A stretch of DNA of 64,000 nt from Virgisporangium aliadipatigenens (GCF_016863615.1 NZ_BOPF01000021.1:62001-126000), one strand, 5' to 3'; shown: positions 50,843-60,045, counted from the stretch's first letter. Notes: generated from the letters alone by a model not told the origin. Numbers and translations: made by a program.

Positions 50843-52423
50843 TCAGCGGAAACGCAGAGCCGTGGGCCCCTGGACCTTCGAGCCGCGCCGCTGCTTCGCC
50901 GGCATGGCGGCGAGCTTCTCACGCAGTTCGACCGCATAGGCCGCCAGCGCCTCGACCAGGTCGGGGACGGAGGCGTGCGGCGGCTGGACGTCCACGCGCA
51001 GGCCGAACTCGGCGGCGGTCTCGGCGGTCTTGGGACCGATCACCGCGACGACCGTGCGGGCGTGCGGCTTGCCGGCGATGCCGACGAGGTTACGCACCGT
51101 GGAGGACGACGTGAAGAGAACGGCGTCGAAGCCACCCGACTTGATGGAATCGCGGATCTCGGCCGGCGGCGGCGCGGCGCGCACCGTGCGGTACGCGGTG
51201 ACGTCGTCGACCTCCCAGCCCATCTCGACCAGGCCGGCGGCCAGGGTCTCGGTGGCGATGTCCGCGCGCGGCAGGAGGATCCGCCCCACCGGGTCGAGGA
51301 TCTCGTCGTGCGGGGAGAACTCGGCCAGCAGCCCGTCGCTGGACTGGTCGTTGGCGGGCACCAGCTCCGGCTGGATGCCGAACGCCCGCACCGCGTCGGC
51401 GGTCGCCTGACCCACGCACGCGATCTTCACGCCGCCGAAGTGCCGCGCGTCGAGCCCGTGCTCGGCGAACTTCTCCCACACGGCGCGCACCGCGTTGACG
51501 CTGGTGAAGATGGTCCACGCGTAGCGGCCGTCGACGAGGCCCTTGATGGCGCGTTCCATCTGGGCCGGGGTGCGCGGCGGCTCGACCGCGATGGTCGGCA
51601 CCTCGCACGGGATGGCGCCGTAGGCGCGCAGGCGTTCGCTCATCGCGCCGGCCTGCTCCTTGGTGCGCGGCACCAGGACCTTCCAGCCGTACAGCGGGCG
51701 GTTCTCCCACCAGGAGAGCTTGTCCCGGCTGCTGACACCGGTACCGATCAGCACGACGATGCGGCCGGCGAACCCGAGGGCCGCGGCGACCATGCTGTCG
51801 ACGGCCGAGGTGGCCGTGTACTGGGTGTCGCCGGTGCCGTCGCCGGTGACCGTGACCGGGGTGGACGGCTCGACGCCGGCCGCCATCAGCCCGTCGCGCA
51901 GCGCAGCCAGGTCGCCGGCGTCCACGGAGAGCGCCACCGAACCGCGCGCGATGGCCGGCGCGAGGGCCTCGTAGTCGAGGGTGTGCACGTCGTCGACGTC
52001 GGCCGTCACGCGCACGCCCGACAGCGGAACGCCGGCGTACGTGGAGACCCCGGCCGCCCGGCTCACGCCCGGCACCACCTCGAAGGGGACGTTGGTGCGG
52101 GCGACGGCCTGCACCTCCTTGACGACCGGCTCGACCGCGAACGGGTCCCCGCCGACCAGCCGCACCGCGGACAGTCCGGAGCGGGCCGCGGAGATCAGCA
52201 CCTTGGCCACGTCGCCCGAGCCGCCCTCGGCGGGGCTGAACTGGGTGTCCTCTTCCGCTTCCGCCCGCACGAGATCGAGGAGCGCGTCAGGTACGTCCCG
52301 GTCGTAGACGATGTGGTCGGCCGACCGGAGCGCGTCGAAGGCGCGTCGGGTGAGCAGGCTCGGGTCCCCCGGCCCGGCGCCCACGAACGAGACGTGGCCC
52401 ACGGTCTTACGAGTGCGGGTCAT
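50843..52423 (-). CDS. hemD: Bifunctional uroporphyrinogen-III C-methyltransferase / synthase (CobA-HemD)
   Basis: The 526-residue fusion has an N-terminal SAM-dependent methyltransferase of the CobA/tetrapyrrole type (VSFVGAGPGDPSLLTRRAFDALRSADHIVYDRDV, RLVGGDPF, VPGVSRAAGVSTYAGVPL). A C-terminal uroporphyrinogen-III synthase domain follows (GWKVLVPRTKEQAGAMSERLRAYG, WTIFTSVNAVRAVWEKF, VLFTSSSTVRNLVGI). It cyclises hydroxymethylbilane to uroporphyrinogen III and may methylate it toward siroheme/B12. However, the second glycine-rich and substrate motifs of the methyltransferase look weak, so only the HemD activity is firmly expected. It overlaps hemC by ATGA. Confidence 0.9.
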   Translation of the reverse strand: MTRTRKTVGHVSFVGAGPGDPSLLTRRAFDALRSADHIVYDRDVPDALLDLVRAEAEEDTQFSPAEGGSGDVAKVLISAARSGLSAVRLVGGDPFAVEPVVKEVQAVARTNVPFEVVPGVSRAAGVSTYAGVPLSGVRVTADVDDVHTLDYEALAPAIARGSVALSVDAGDLAALRDGLMAAGVEPSTPVTVTGDGTGDTQYTATSAVDSMVAAALGFAGRIVVLIGTGVSSRDKLSWWENRPLYGWKVLVPRTKEQAGAMSERLRAYGAIPCEVPTIAVEPPRTPAQMERAIKGLVDGRYAWTIFTSVNAVRAVWEKFAEHGLDARHFGGVKIACVGQATADAVRAFGIQPELVPANDQSSDGLLAEFSPHDEILDPVGRILLPRADIATETLAAGLVEMGWEVDDVTAYRTVRAAPPPAEIRDSIKSGGFDAVLFTSSSTVRNLVGIAGKPHARTVVAVIGPKTAETAAEFGLRVDVQPPHASVPDLVEALAAYAVELREKLAAMPAKQRRGSKVQGPTALRFR

Positions 52424-53331
52424 TGCGATTCTCCCATTACCTGATCGGCGCCTTCGTCGCGCAGGTCGCGGGCCAGCGCGCGGCCCACCTCCGCGGGGTC
52501 GGCGAGCGTACCGGTGCGCGACAGCCGGATCGTCTGTGATCCGTCGGGGCTGAACACCGCACCGCGCAGATAAATCTCGGGCCCGTCGTCGCCCTCGGCC
52601 ACCTCGGCGAGCGCGCCCACGGGGGCGGAGCAGCCGGCTTCGAGCTCGGCGAGCAGGGTCCGCTCGGCCGTGACGGCCGCGCGGGTGAAGGGGTCGTCCA
52701 GGGCGGCGAGCAGCTCGAGCAGCTCGACGTCGTCGGCGCGACACTCCACGGCGAGGGCCCCCTGGGCGGGGGCCGGCAGCATGAGCAGCGGGTCGAGCGT
52801 TTCGGTGATCTCGTCCGCGCGGCCGAGCCGGGCGATGCCGGCCCGCGCCAGCACGACCGCGTCGAGTTCGCCGTCGGCGACCTTCCGCAGTCGCGTGTCC
52901 ACATTTCCTCTGATGGGAACGGCGATGAGCCCGCGCCCGAGTGCGTTGAGCTGTGCGATCCGCCGCACCGCGCCGGTACCGATGCGGGCACCGGGGCCCA
53001 GCTCGGCGAGGCTGAGCGAGTCCCGCGACACGAGCGCGTCCCGGGGGTCGGCCCGACCGGGAACGGCCACCACGCTCAGCCCGTCGGCGGGTGCCGTCGG
53101 CAGGTCCTTGAACGAGTGCACCGCGAAGTCGATCTCCTTCGCGAGCAGCGCATCGCGCAGCGCGGAGACGAACACGCCCACGCCGAGCTGCGCCACCGGC
53201 GCCGACGAACGGTCGCCCGCGGTGGAGATCTCGACGAGTTCGACCTGGTGGCCGAGCTGTCGGACGGCGTCGGCGACGGTGCCGGACTGGGCGAGCGCGA
53301 GCGCGCTGCCCCGGGTCCCGAGTCGGATCAC
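52420..53331 (-). CDS. hemC: Porphobilinogen deaminase (hydroxymethylbilane synthase)
   Basis: The ~303-residue enzyme assembles four porphobilinogens. Motifs are RLGTRGSALALAQSGTVADAV, FVHSFKDLP-like AVHSFKDLPTAP, RIGTGAVRRIAQL, VPIRGNVDTRLRKVADGELDAVVLARAGIARLG, and the dipyrromethane cofactor Cys in LEAGCSAPVGA. The GTG at 53331 has GGGAGG four nt upstream, which is close. An ATG at 53362 is an alternative. The 100-bp gap to hemA is the largest in the operon. Confidence 0.92.
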   Translation of the reverse strand: MIRLGTRGSALALAQSGTVADAVRQLGHQVELVEISTAGDRSSAPVAQLGVGVFVSALRDALLAKEIDFAVHSFKDLPTAPADGLSVVAVPGRADPRDALVSRDSLSLAELGPGARIGTGAVRRIAQLNALGRGLIAVPIRGNVDTRLRKVADGELDAVVLARAGIARLGRADEITETLDPLLMLPAPAQGALAVECRADDVELLELLAALDDPFTRAAVTAERTLLAELEAGCSAPVGALAEVAEGDDGPEIYLRGAVFSPDGSQTIRLSRTGTLADPAEVGRALARDLRDEGADQVMGESQ

Positions 53332-53431
53332 AGCGCCTCCCGCGCAAGTGTCGAAACGGCGCATGAGGCACCGTCTTCCCTCGTCGCTGCGCTCCTCAGT
53401 CCAGACGGCGCCGCACCGCCCCGCCACGCGC

Positions 53432-54727
53432 TCACAGCTCACCTCGGTGATCGAAGTCCAGGGCACCGGGCACGTCGACCGGCGTCGGTGCGGGAAGGTC
53501 GAACAATTCCCGCAGAACGCTCGCGTATGCCTCGCCGCCGGGCTCACTTGCGCGCTGGCGCACCCGCACGGTCGGCTCGTGCAGCAGCCGCTGCACCACC
53601 CGGTGCAGGGTGCGCGCGATCTCGGCCCGCTGGTCGTCGTCGAACTCGGGGCGCTTGCCGGCCAGCCGGCGCAGTTCCGTCGAGACGACGTCCTCGGCGC
53701 GGGCCCGCAGGGCGGCCACGGTCGGGGCCACGTCGGAGCCCCGGTGCCAGGCGGTAAACGCGTCCACCTCGGCGGCGACGATGTCCTCGGCCGCGGTGAC
53801 GTCGTCGACGGAGACGTGGCTGCCGGCGGCGCGCAGCCGCTCGATGGTGACCAGGGTGACGGCCGGGTGGTCGGCCACGCCCGGGTGCACGTCGTGCGGC
53901 ACGGCCAGGTCGAGCACGAGCAGCGGCGCCGTCCGCCCCGGAACGGCCTCCAGCACGGTGCCGGGCGACGCCGTCGCGCACACCACCACGTCGACGGTGC
54001 GCAGCAGGTCGGGGATGTCGGCCATCGGCGCGGCGATGGCGTTGTACGCGCCGGCCAGCGCAACGGCCTTGGCCGCGCTGCGGTTGGTGACCAGCAGCCC
54101 ACCCGCGCCCGAACGGTGCAGCGTGGCCAGCGACAGCGCACCCATCGCGCCGGCGCCGATCACCAGCGCCTGGCGGCCGCTGACGGATTCCAGCCCCGAT
54201 TCGGTCAGCCCGAGTTCGAGGGCGGCGCTGACGACGCTCTGCCCGGCCCGGTCGATCCCGGTCTCGGCGTGCACCCGCTTGCCGACCCGCAGCGCCTGCT
54301 GGGCCAGCTCGTGCAGCAGCCGTCCGGTGGCGCTGAGCTCGGCGGCCGTGCTGTACGAGTCACGGAACTGCCCGAGGATCTGGCTCTCGCCGACGACCAT
54401 CGAGTCGAGGCCGGCCGCGACCCGGTAGGCGTGGCGCACGGCCTCGACGCCGTAGTGGGCGTAGAGGCGTCCGGCGAGGTCGGTGACGCTGACGCCGGCG
54501 CGTTCGGCCAGCACGGTGCCGACGTCCGAGAGCCCGCCGTGGAACGACCCCACGACGGCGTAGACCTCGACGCGGTTGCAGGTCGAGACGACCAGCGCCT
54601 CCCGCACGTACGGCTGGGCGAGCAGCTTGGCGAGCACGTCGGGCAGCTCGCCGGCCCGCAGTGCCAACTTCTCCAGGAGCGCGACGTCGGCCGTCCGGTG
54701 GGAGATGCCCACCACGAGGAGATTCAC
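53432..54727 (-). CDS. hemA: Glutamyl-tRNA reductase
   Basis: The 431-residue enzyme reduces glutamyl-tRNA to glutamate-1-semialdehyde, the first committed step to heme in the C5 pathway. Motifs are VVGISHRTADVALLEKLAL, the catalytic Cys in VVSTCNRVEVYAVV, VVGESQILGQFRDSY, and an NADPH domain with VIGAGAMGALSLATL and VTNRSAAKA. The C-terminal dimerisation helix (EIARTLHRVVQRLLHEPTVRVRQ) is intact. It overlaps rex by ATGA (54724-54727). Confidence 0.94.
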   Translation of the reverse strand: MNLLVVGISHRTADVALLEKLALRAGELPDVLAKLLAQPYVREALVVSTCNRVEVYAVVGSFHGGLSDVGTVLAERAGVSVTDLAGRLYAHYGVEAVRHAYRVAAGLDSMVVGESQILGQFRDSYSTAAELSATGRLLHELAQQALRVGKRVHAETGIDRAGQSVVSAALELGLTESGLESVSGRQALVIGAGAMGALSLATLHRSGAGGLLVTNRSAAKAVALAGAYNAIAAPMADIPDLLRTVDVVVCATASPGTVLEAVPGRTAPLLVLDLAVPHDVHPGVADHPAVTLVTIERLRAAGSHVSVDDVTAAEDIVAAEVDAFTAWHRGSDVAPTVAALRARAEDVVSTELRRLAGKRPEFDDDQRAEIARTLHRVVQRLLHEPTVRVRQRASEPGGEAYASVLRELFDLPAPTPVDVPGALDFDHRGEL

Positions 54728-55437
54728 TGCCCCACCACCTTCGCCGGCAACGCGGTCAGCGTCGACTTACGGTGCTCGTGGAACGAGAGGATCTGCAACT
54801 CGATGGCGAGGTCGACCTTGCGCACGTCGACCCCGTCGGGCACCGCGAGGACGCAGGGTGCGAAGTTTAGGATGCTGGTGACCCCCGCGGCGACCAGATC
54901 GTCGGCCACCACCTGTGCGGCGTCGGCCGGGGTGGCGATCACACCGATCGAAATTCCCTCATCGGCGACCACCGCGGCGATGTCGGACATGTGACGGACG
55001 GCCATGCCGTTGACCAGTTCGCCCACGCGGTCGCGGTCGGCGTCGAAAAGCGCGGCGATGTGAAAACCGCGGGATGCGAACCCGGCGTAACGGGCCAGTG
55101 CGTGACCGAGATTACCGATGCCGACGAGCGCGACGGCGCGGGTCTCGTGGAGTCCGAGCACCTGCTCGATCTGCTCGATGAGGAGCGTCACGTCGTAACC
55201 GACGCCGCGGGTGCCGTACGAACCGAGGTGCGAGAGGTCCTTGCGCAGCTTCGCCGAGTTGACCCCGGCGGCCGTGGCGAGCCCTTCGCTGGAGACGGTG
55301 TCGTGGCCCGCGTCGGCGAGGTTGTGCAGGGCCCGCAGGTACTCAGGCAGCCGGGCGACGGTAGCCTCGGGCAGGTCCGGGAACCCCGGACCACCTCCGG
55401 ACGCGACGCCGGACGATTGAGCACGCTGCTGACTCAT
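54724..55437 (-). CDS. rex: Redox-sensing transcriptional repressor Rex
   Basis: The 237-residue repressor senses the NADH/NAD+ ratio. It has a winged helix-turn-helix (VARLPEYLRALHNLADAGHDTVSSEGLATAAGVNSAKLRKDLSHLGSYGTRGVGY) and a Rossmann fold (VALVGIGNLGHALARYAGF, VATPADAAQ-like). High NADH releases it from DNA. The ATG at 55437 follows GGAG by 5 nt, preceded by a disordered N-terminus. It leads the heme operon; a near-consensus operator is 116 bp upstream, so it very likely autoregulates, as in Streptomyces coelicolor rex-hemACD. Confidence 0.94.
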   Translation of the reverse strand: MSQQRAQSSGVASGGGPGFPDLPEATVARLPEYLRALHNLADAGHDTVSSEGLATAAGVNSAKLRKDLSHLGSYGTRGVGYDVTLLIEQIEQVLGLHETRAVALVGIGNLGHALARYAGFASRGFHIAALFDADRDRVGELVNGMAVRHMSDIAAVVADEGISIGVIATPADAAQVVADDLVAAGVTSILNFAPCVLAVPDGVDVRKVDLAIELQILSFHEHRKSTLTALPAKVVGQ

Positions 55438-55833
55438 ATGACTCCGTGTGTACGGGCGGTAGTGAGCCCATATGCGATAGAGATTGACAACTATCGCTCG
55501 GCCGGTGCGGTCCGACAGGCCCTCAGGCTCGACGCACTGCAAGCCTAGGCATTTGTGAAGACTTGCACAAATCGCGATCTTGAAAGAGAAGCCGTCGCGA
55601 CGAGTAGACGCCCACCCGCAACCCGGCGTGGTCGAGAGATGCCCCCGCGGCACTGAGTGCCCTTCATTCTCGACCCCGTCGGTGCGGATGGGCGCCGTTC
55701 ATCATTATGGGCATACGAGGGTATTTTAGGCATGAAAACTCCCGAAACGGACGGCCCGGTAGTGCTGGCACTACCACCAAGACGCACGACATCCGGATAG
55801 GCCCTCGGCCCCGCGCTGCCTACGGTCAATGGC
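55438..55833. other. Intergenic region upstream of rex and of the histidine kinase gene
   Basis: This ~400-bp gap holds the promoters of the heme operon (minus strand) and the two-component system (plus strand). Within it are the Rex operator at 55553-55570 and an inverted repeat GCGATAG (55474-55480)/CTATCGC (55491-55497) around a TTGACA. No ORF or RNA gene is convincing. Confidence 0.6.
55553..55570 (-). promoter_or_regulatory. Rex operator (ROP) upstream of rex-hemACDB
   Basis: TTGTGAAGACTTGCACAA matches the ROP consensus TTGTGAA-N4-TTCACAA at all but one position (G for T). Its location upstream of rex supports direct repression of the heme operon when NADH is low. Confidence 0.85.
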
Positions 55834-57156
55834 ATGACCACGCTCGCACCGCCCGCCGCCGCAGCCGACTGGCGTCGCCGGGTACTCCCGGACTCCGTAT
55901 ACGCCCTCGCCGGCCTGCCGTACGGGCTGGTCAGCTTCGCCGTTCTGATCGCCGGCACCGCCATCGGGATCGCCTCGCTGGTGACCGTTGTCGGCGTGCC
56001 GATCCTGGCCGGCACACTGCTGCTGGCGCGCGCCTTCGCCGAGGGCGAACGCCGTGCGCTCGCCGCCGTCAGCGGCCTGCCGTACGAGCCGGTCGAGTAC
56101 AAGCGGGTGCCACCGGGCGCCGGAGTGTGGCGGCGCATCATCACCCCGCTCACCGACGGCCAGTGCTGGCTCGACCTGGCGCACGGGCTGATCGCGTTCC
56201 CGGCCGGGCTGAGCGCGTTCTTCCTGGCGGTGCTGTGGTGGGTGTTGACGCTCGGCGGCTGCACCTATGCCCTGTGGTCGTGGAGCGTTCCCGACAGCGA
56301 CGAGGACATCCGCCTCCCCGAACTGCTCGGCCTGCCCGACACGTGGTTCTCCGACGTGACCGTGCACACCGGGCTCGGGCTGGTCGCCGCCGCGTCGCTG
56401 CCCCTCGTGCTGCGCGCCGCCGTGATCCTGCGCGCCGCCTCGGCGTCGTGGCTGCTGTTCGCCGTCGGCGGGTTGCGCGGACGGATCAACGACCTGGAGG
56501 AGGAGAAGGCCACCGCGCAGGCACAGACCGTCGCGGCCGTGACCGCGGAGGCCAACGCGCTGCGCCGGCTCGAACGCGACATCCACGACGGCCCGCAGCA
56601 GCGCCTCGTGCGCCTCGCCATGGATCTCGGCCGGGTCCAGCACCAGCTGGAGAACGACCCCGAGGCGGCGCGGGCCACGGTGGCCGAGGCCCTCGCCCAG
56701 ACCCGCGAGACCCTCGACGAACTGCGTGCGCTCTCCCGCGGTATCGCCCCGCCGATCCTCGCCGACCGGGGCCTGACCGCCGCCATCGCCGCGCTCGCCG
56801 GTCGCAGCCTGGTGCCGGTGGACGTCGACGCGCCGGACCTCGGCCGCCTCGACCCCGCCCTGGAGAACGCCGCCTACTTCGTGATCGCCGAGTCGCTGAC
56901 GAACGTCGCCAAGCACAGCCTCGCCACCGAGTGCGGCGTGTCGCTGCGCAGTGAGTTCGCCTCGATGATCATCGAGATCACGGACAACGGCGTCGGCGGC
57001 GCGCACACCGCCAAGGGGCACGGCCTGTCGGGCCTGAGCGACCGCGTACACGCGATTGGTGGCATCCTGACCGTCGACAGTCCCGTCGGCGGGCCGACCA
57101 CGGTTACCGCGGAGCTACCTCTCGGGGGTTTCCTTGCGAATCGTGATCGCGGATGA
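55834..57156 (+). CDS. NarL-type sensor histidine kinase with membrane sensor domain
   Basis: The 440-residue kinase has four transmembrane helices in a sensor domain (ALAGLPYGLVSFAVLIAGTAIGIASLVTVVGVPILAGTLLLA and SAFFLAVLWWVLTLGGCTYALW). A HisKA_3 region follows (LERDIHDGPQQRLVRLAMDLG, where His is phosphorylated), then an HATPase_c domain (YFVIAESLTNVAKHS, ITDNGVGGA, GHGLSGLSDRVHAIGG). The sensor resembles the PF13796 putative-sensor domain. It overlaps the response regulator by 23 bp. The signal is unknown; envelope stress is a common guess for such pairs, and the adjacent MMPL transporter is a plausible target. Confidence 0.88.
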   Translation: MTTLAPPAAAADWRRRVLPDSVYALAGLPYGLVSFAVLIAGTAIGIASLVTVVGVPILAGTLLLARAFAEGERRALAAVSGLPYEPVEYKRVPPGAGVWRRIITPLTDGQCWLDLAHGLIAFPAGLSAFFLAVLWWVLTLGGCTYALWSWSVPDSDEDIRLPELLGLPDTWFSDVTVHTGLGLVAAASLPLVLRAAVILRAASASWLLFAVGGLRGRINDLEEEKATAQAQTVAAVTAEANALRRLERDIHDGPQQRLVRLAMDLGRVQHQLENDPEAARATVAEALAQTRETLDELRALSRGIAPPILADRGLTAAIAALAGRSLVPVDVDAPDLGRLDPALENAAYFVIAESLTNVAKHSLATECGVSLRSEFASMIIEITDNGVGGAHTAKGHGLSGLSDRVHAIGGILTVDSPVGGPTTVTAELPLGGFLANRDRG

Positions 57157-57784
57157 CGCCGTACTTCTCCGGGAGGGTCTGATCCGGCTGGTCGCAGAGA
57201 ACGGGCATGAGGTCGTCGCCGCTGTGGGCGACGGCCCTTCGCTCGTTTCCGCCGTGGTGGAGCACGAGCCGGACGTGTCCATTGTGGACGTTCGGATGCC
57301 GCCGAGCCATACGGACGAAGGGCTGCGGGCCGCCGTCGAGGCGCGTACGCGGGTGCCCGGGTCGCCGATTCTCGTGCTGTCGCAATACGTCGAGGTCTCC
57401 TACGCCGACGACCTGCTCGCCGACGGGCGGGGCGCGATCGGCTACCTGTTGAAGGACCGGGTCTCCGAGGTGTCGGCGTTCCTCGACGGGCTCCAGCGGG
57501 TGGCCGTCGGCGGCACCGTGCTCGACCCCGAGGTGGTGGCGCAGCTGTTCGCCCGGCGGCGCCGGCACGACCCGCTCGCCACGCTCACGCCGCGCGAACG
57601 CGAGGTGCTCGCGCTGATGGCGGAGGGGCGTTCCAACACGAACATCGCGCGGCACCTCGTGGTGACCGAGGGCGCGGTGGAGAAGCACGTGCGCAACATC
57701 TTCACGAAGCTCGACCTGCCGCCCGACGACGAGCAGCACCGGCGGGTGCTGGCGGTGCTGGCCTATCTGCGGCCCTCCGGCTAG
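57134..57784 (+). CDS. LuxR/NarL-family response regulator
   Basis: The 216-residue protein has a receiver domain (IVIADDAVLLREGLIRLV; phospho-acceptor Asp in VSIVDVRMPPSHTDEG; GYLLKDRV with the conserved Lys) and a C-terminal LuxR helix-turn-helix (LATLTPREREVLALMAEGRSNTNIARHLVVTEGAVEKHVRNIFTKLDL). It starts at TTG 57134, 23 bp inside the kinase gene, so the pair is co-translated. An MMPL transporter gene lies 65 bp downstream. Confidence 0.92.
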   Translation: MRIVIADDAVLLREGLIRLVAENGHEVVAAVGDGPSLVSAVVEHEPDVSIVDVRMPPSHTDEGLRAAVEARTRVPGSPILVLSQYVEVSYADDLLADGRGAIGYLLKDRVSEVSAFLDGLQRVAVGGTVLDPEVVAQLFARRRRHDPLATLTPREREVLALMAEGRSNTNIARHLVVTEGAVEKHVRNIFTKLDLPPDDEQHRRVLAVLAYLRPSG

Positions 57785-57849
57785 CCCTACCACGCACCCG
57801 CACGCTCGCCGGATCGATCGAGGACGCTGCGAAAAATAGCGTTCTCCCC

Positions 57850-60045
57850 ATGGGAATCAAGGGGATCGCGGCCCGGACGGCCGCCTGGAGCGCCCGGCAC
57901 CGGGTGCTCGCCGTACTGGGGTGGCTCGTGTTCGTGGTGGCCACCGTTGTCCTCAGTGGACAGTTGGGCGTGATCGAGGACGAGACCGGCGGCGGTCACG
58001 GTGAATCCGCCCGCGCCGAGAAGCTCATCGACGACGCCGGCTTCCCGGAGCGCAGCGGCGAGATGGTGCTCGTGCGGGCCGCCGGCCGTTCCGTCGACGA
58101 TCCCGAGATCACCGCGGCGCTGGGTGAGCTGGCCGCGGCCCTGGACAAGACGGGCGTCGTCCTCGAACGCTCGGAACCGATCCCCTCGCCCGACGGCACC
58201 GCCGCGCTGGTCACCTTCGCGATGGCCGATGAGGACGACCTCGACAAGACGCTCGACGCGGTCGCCGGCGTGCAGAAGGCGCACCCCACCCTCAGCGTCC
58301 GGCAGACCGGCGACGCCAGCGGCGACCGGTTCGTCGGCGAGGAACTCGACAAGAGCCTCAACACGCTCGCCCTGCTCTCCCTCCCGCTGACCCTGGGCAT
58401 CCTGCTGATCGCCTTCGGCGCGCTCGTCGCCGCGCTGCTGCCGGTGGTGCTCGCGGTGACCGCCGTGATCGCCGCCGCCGGGCTGCTGGCGGTCGTCAGC
58501 CGGGCGGCGCCCACCGTCGACGCGACCATGCACGTCATGCTGCTGATCGGCCTCGCCGTCGGCGTCGACTACTGCCTCTTCTACATCCGCCGCGAACGCG
58601 AGGAGCGGGCCCGCGGGGTCGACCCCGAGCGTGCGCTCATGATCGCCGCGCAGACCTCCGGGCGTTCGGTGTGGATCTCCGGGCTGACCGTCATCGTGGC
58701 CATGGCCGGCATGCTGCTCACCGGTGACGTGACGTTCATGAGCTTCGGCGCCGCCACCATCCTCGTGGTCGCCACGGCCGTCATCGGCTCGCTGACCGTG
58801 CTGCCGGCGATGCTCTCCCTGCTCGGCGACAAGATCGACCTGGGACGGATCCGCCGCCGCCGCAAGCACACGGGCGACGGCCGCGCCTGGCGGGCCGTGC
58901 TGGGCGTCGTCACCCGGCACCCGCTCGTCTCCGGTGTCCTGGCGGCCGCGCTTCTCGGGGCGCTCGCGTTCCCGGCGCTGCGCCTCAACCCCCAGTCCGA
59001 GAGCCTGAACGACTTCACCGCCGGCGTGATCCCCACCGTCGACACCATGCAGGACATCCAGCGCACCTACCCGGGCGCCGGCGAACCCGCCGAGGTCGTC
59101 ATCAAGGCCGACGACGTGACGGCCGAACCGATGACCGAGGCGCTGGAGAAGTTCCGGGAGACCGCACTGGCCACCGGGCAGCTGCACGAGCCGATCTCGG
59201 TGCAGGTCAACCCCGATCACACCCTCGCGATCGTCACCGTCGGCCTCTCCGGCTCCGGCACCGACGAGACCTCCGAGAAGGCGCTCCTGCTCCTGCGTGA
59301 CGACGTGCTGCCGAAGATCTTCGACCCGGTCGCCGGCGTCAAGGACGTGGCCGTCGCCGGCAACACCGCCGGGTCGTACGACTTCAACCAGGCCCTGGAG
59401 AAGAGCCTGCCGCTGGTCTTCGCGTTCGTGCTCGGGCTGACGTTCCTGCTGGTGCTGCTCTCGTTCCGGTCGATCGTGGTGGCGTTCACGACGATCGTGC
59501 TGAACCTGCTGTCGGTCGCCGCCGCCTACGGGGTGCTGGTGCTGGTCTTCCAGGACGGGCACGGCGAGGACCTGCTGAAGTTCACGTCGTCGGGCGGCAT
59601 CACCGACTGGCTGCCGCTGCTGCTGTTCGTCATCCTCTTCGGGCTGTCGATGGACTACCACGTGTTCGTGCTCTCGCGGATCCGGGAGGGCTACGACCGG
59701 GGGCTGCGCACCCGTTCGGCCGTCGCCGAGGGGATCGCCGGGACCGCCGGCACCATCACCAGCGCGGCCGTCGTGATGGTGATCGTGTTCGGGTTGTTCG
59801 CGACGATGCCGCTGGCGTCGATGAAGCAGGTCGGTGTGGGGCTGTCGGTGGCCGTTCTGCTGGACGCGACGATCGTGCGGGCGGTGCTGCTGCCGGCGGT
59901 CATGTCCCTGCTCGGCGAGGCGAACTGGTACCTGCCCCGCTGGCTGCGGTGGCTGCCGAAGATCGAGCACGGGGCGTCGGGCACCGCGCCGGTTCAGGTC
60001 CCGCCGGTCGAGCGGCCCGTCCCGGTGGGCGCCACCGCGAGCTGA
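57850..60045 (+). CDS. MMPL/RND-family transporter
   Basis: The 731-residue protein has the MMPL topology: an N-terminal helix (VLAVLGWLVFVVATVVLSGQL), an extracytoplasmic porter domain, and a first helix bundle including LTLGILLIAFGALVAALLPVVLAVTAV and VGVDYCLFYIRREREERARG. A second porter loop and the C-terminal bundle follow (FVLGLTFLLVLLSFRSIVVAFTTIVLN, FVILFGLSMDYHVFVLSRIREGY). The two GVDYCLF/GLSMDYHVF motifs hold the proton-relay acidic residues. It probably exports lipids, polyketides or drugs. The 3' end overlaps the HAD gene on the other strand by 52 bp. Confidence 0.9.
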   Translation: MGIKGIAARTAAWSARHRVLAVLGWLVFVVATVVLSGQLGVIEDETGGGHGESARAEKLIDDAGFPERSGEMVLVRAAGRSVDDPEITAALGELAAALDKTGVVLERSEPIPSPDGTAALVTFAMADEDDLDKTLDAVAGVQKAHPTLSVRQTGDASGDRFVGEELDKSLNTLALLSLPLTLGILLIAFGALVAALLPVVLAVTAVIAAAGLLAVVSRAAPTVDATMHVMLLIGLAVGVDYCLFYIRREREERARGVDPERALMIAAQTSGRSVWISGLTVIVAMAGMLLTGDVTFMSFGAATILVVATAVIGSLTVLPAMLSLLGDKIDLGRIRRRRKHTGDGRAWRAVLGVVTRHPLVSGVLAAALLGALAFPALRLNPQSESLNDFTAGVIPTVDTMQDIQRTYPGAGEPAEVVIKADDVTAEPMTEALEKFRETALATGQLHEPISVQVNPDHTLAIVTVGLSGSGTDETSEKALLLLRDDVLPKIFDPVAGVKDVAVAGNTAGSYDFNQALEKSLPLVFAFVLGLTFLLVLLSFRSIVVAFTTIVLNLLSVAAAYGVLVLVFQDGHGEDLLKFTSSGGITDWLPLLLFVILFGLSMDYHVFVLSRIREGYDRGLRTRSAVAEGIAGTAGTITSAAVVMVIVFGLFATMPLASMKQVGVGLSVAVLLDATIVRAVLLPAVMSLLGEANWYLPRWLRWLPKIEHGASGTAPVQVPPVERPVPVGATAS

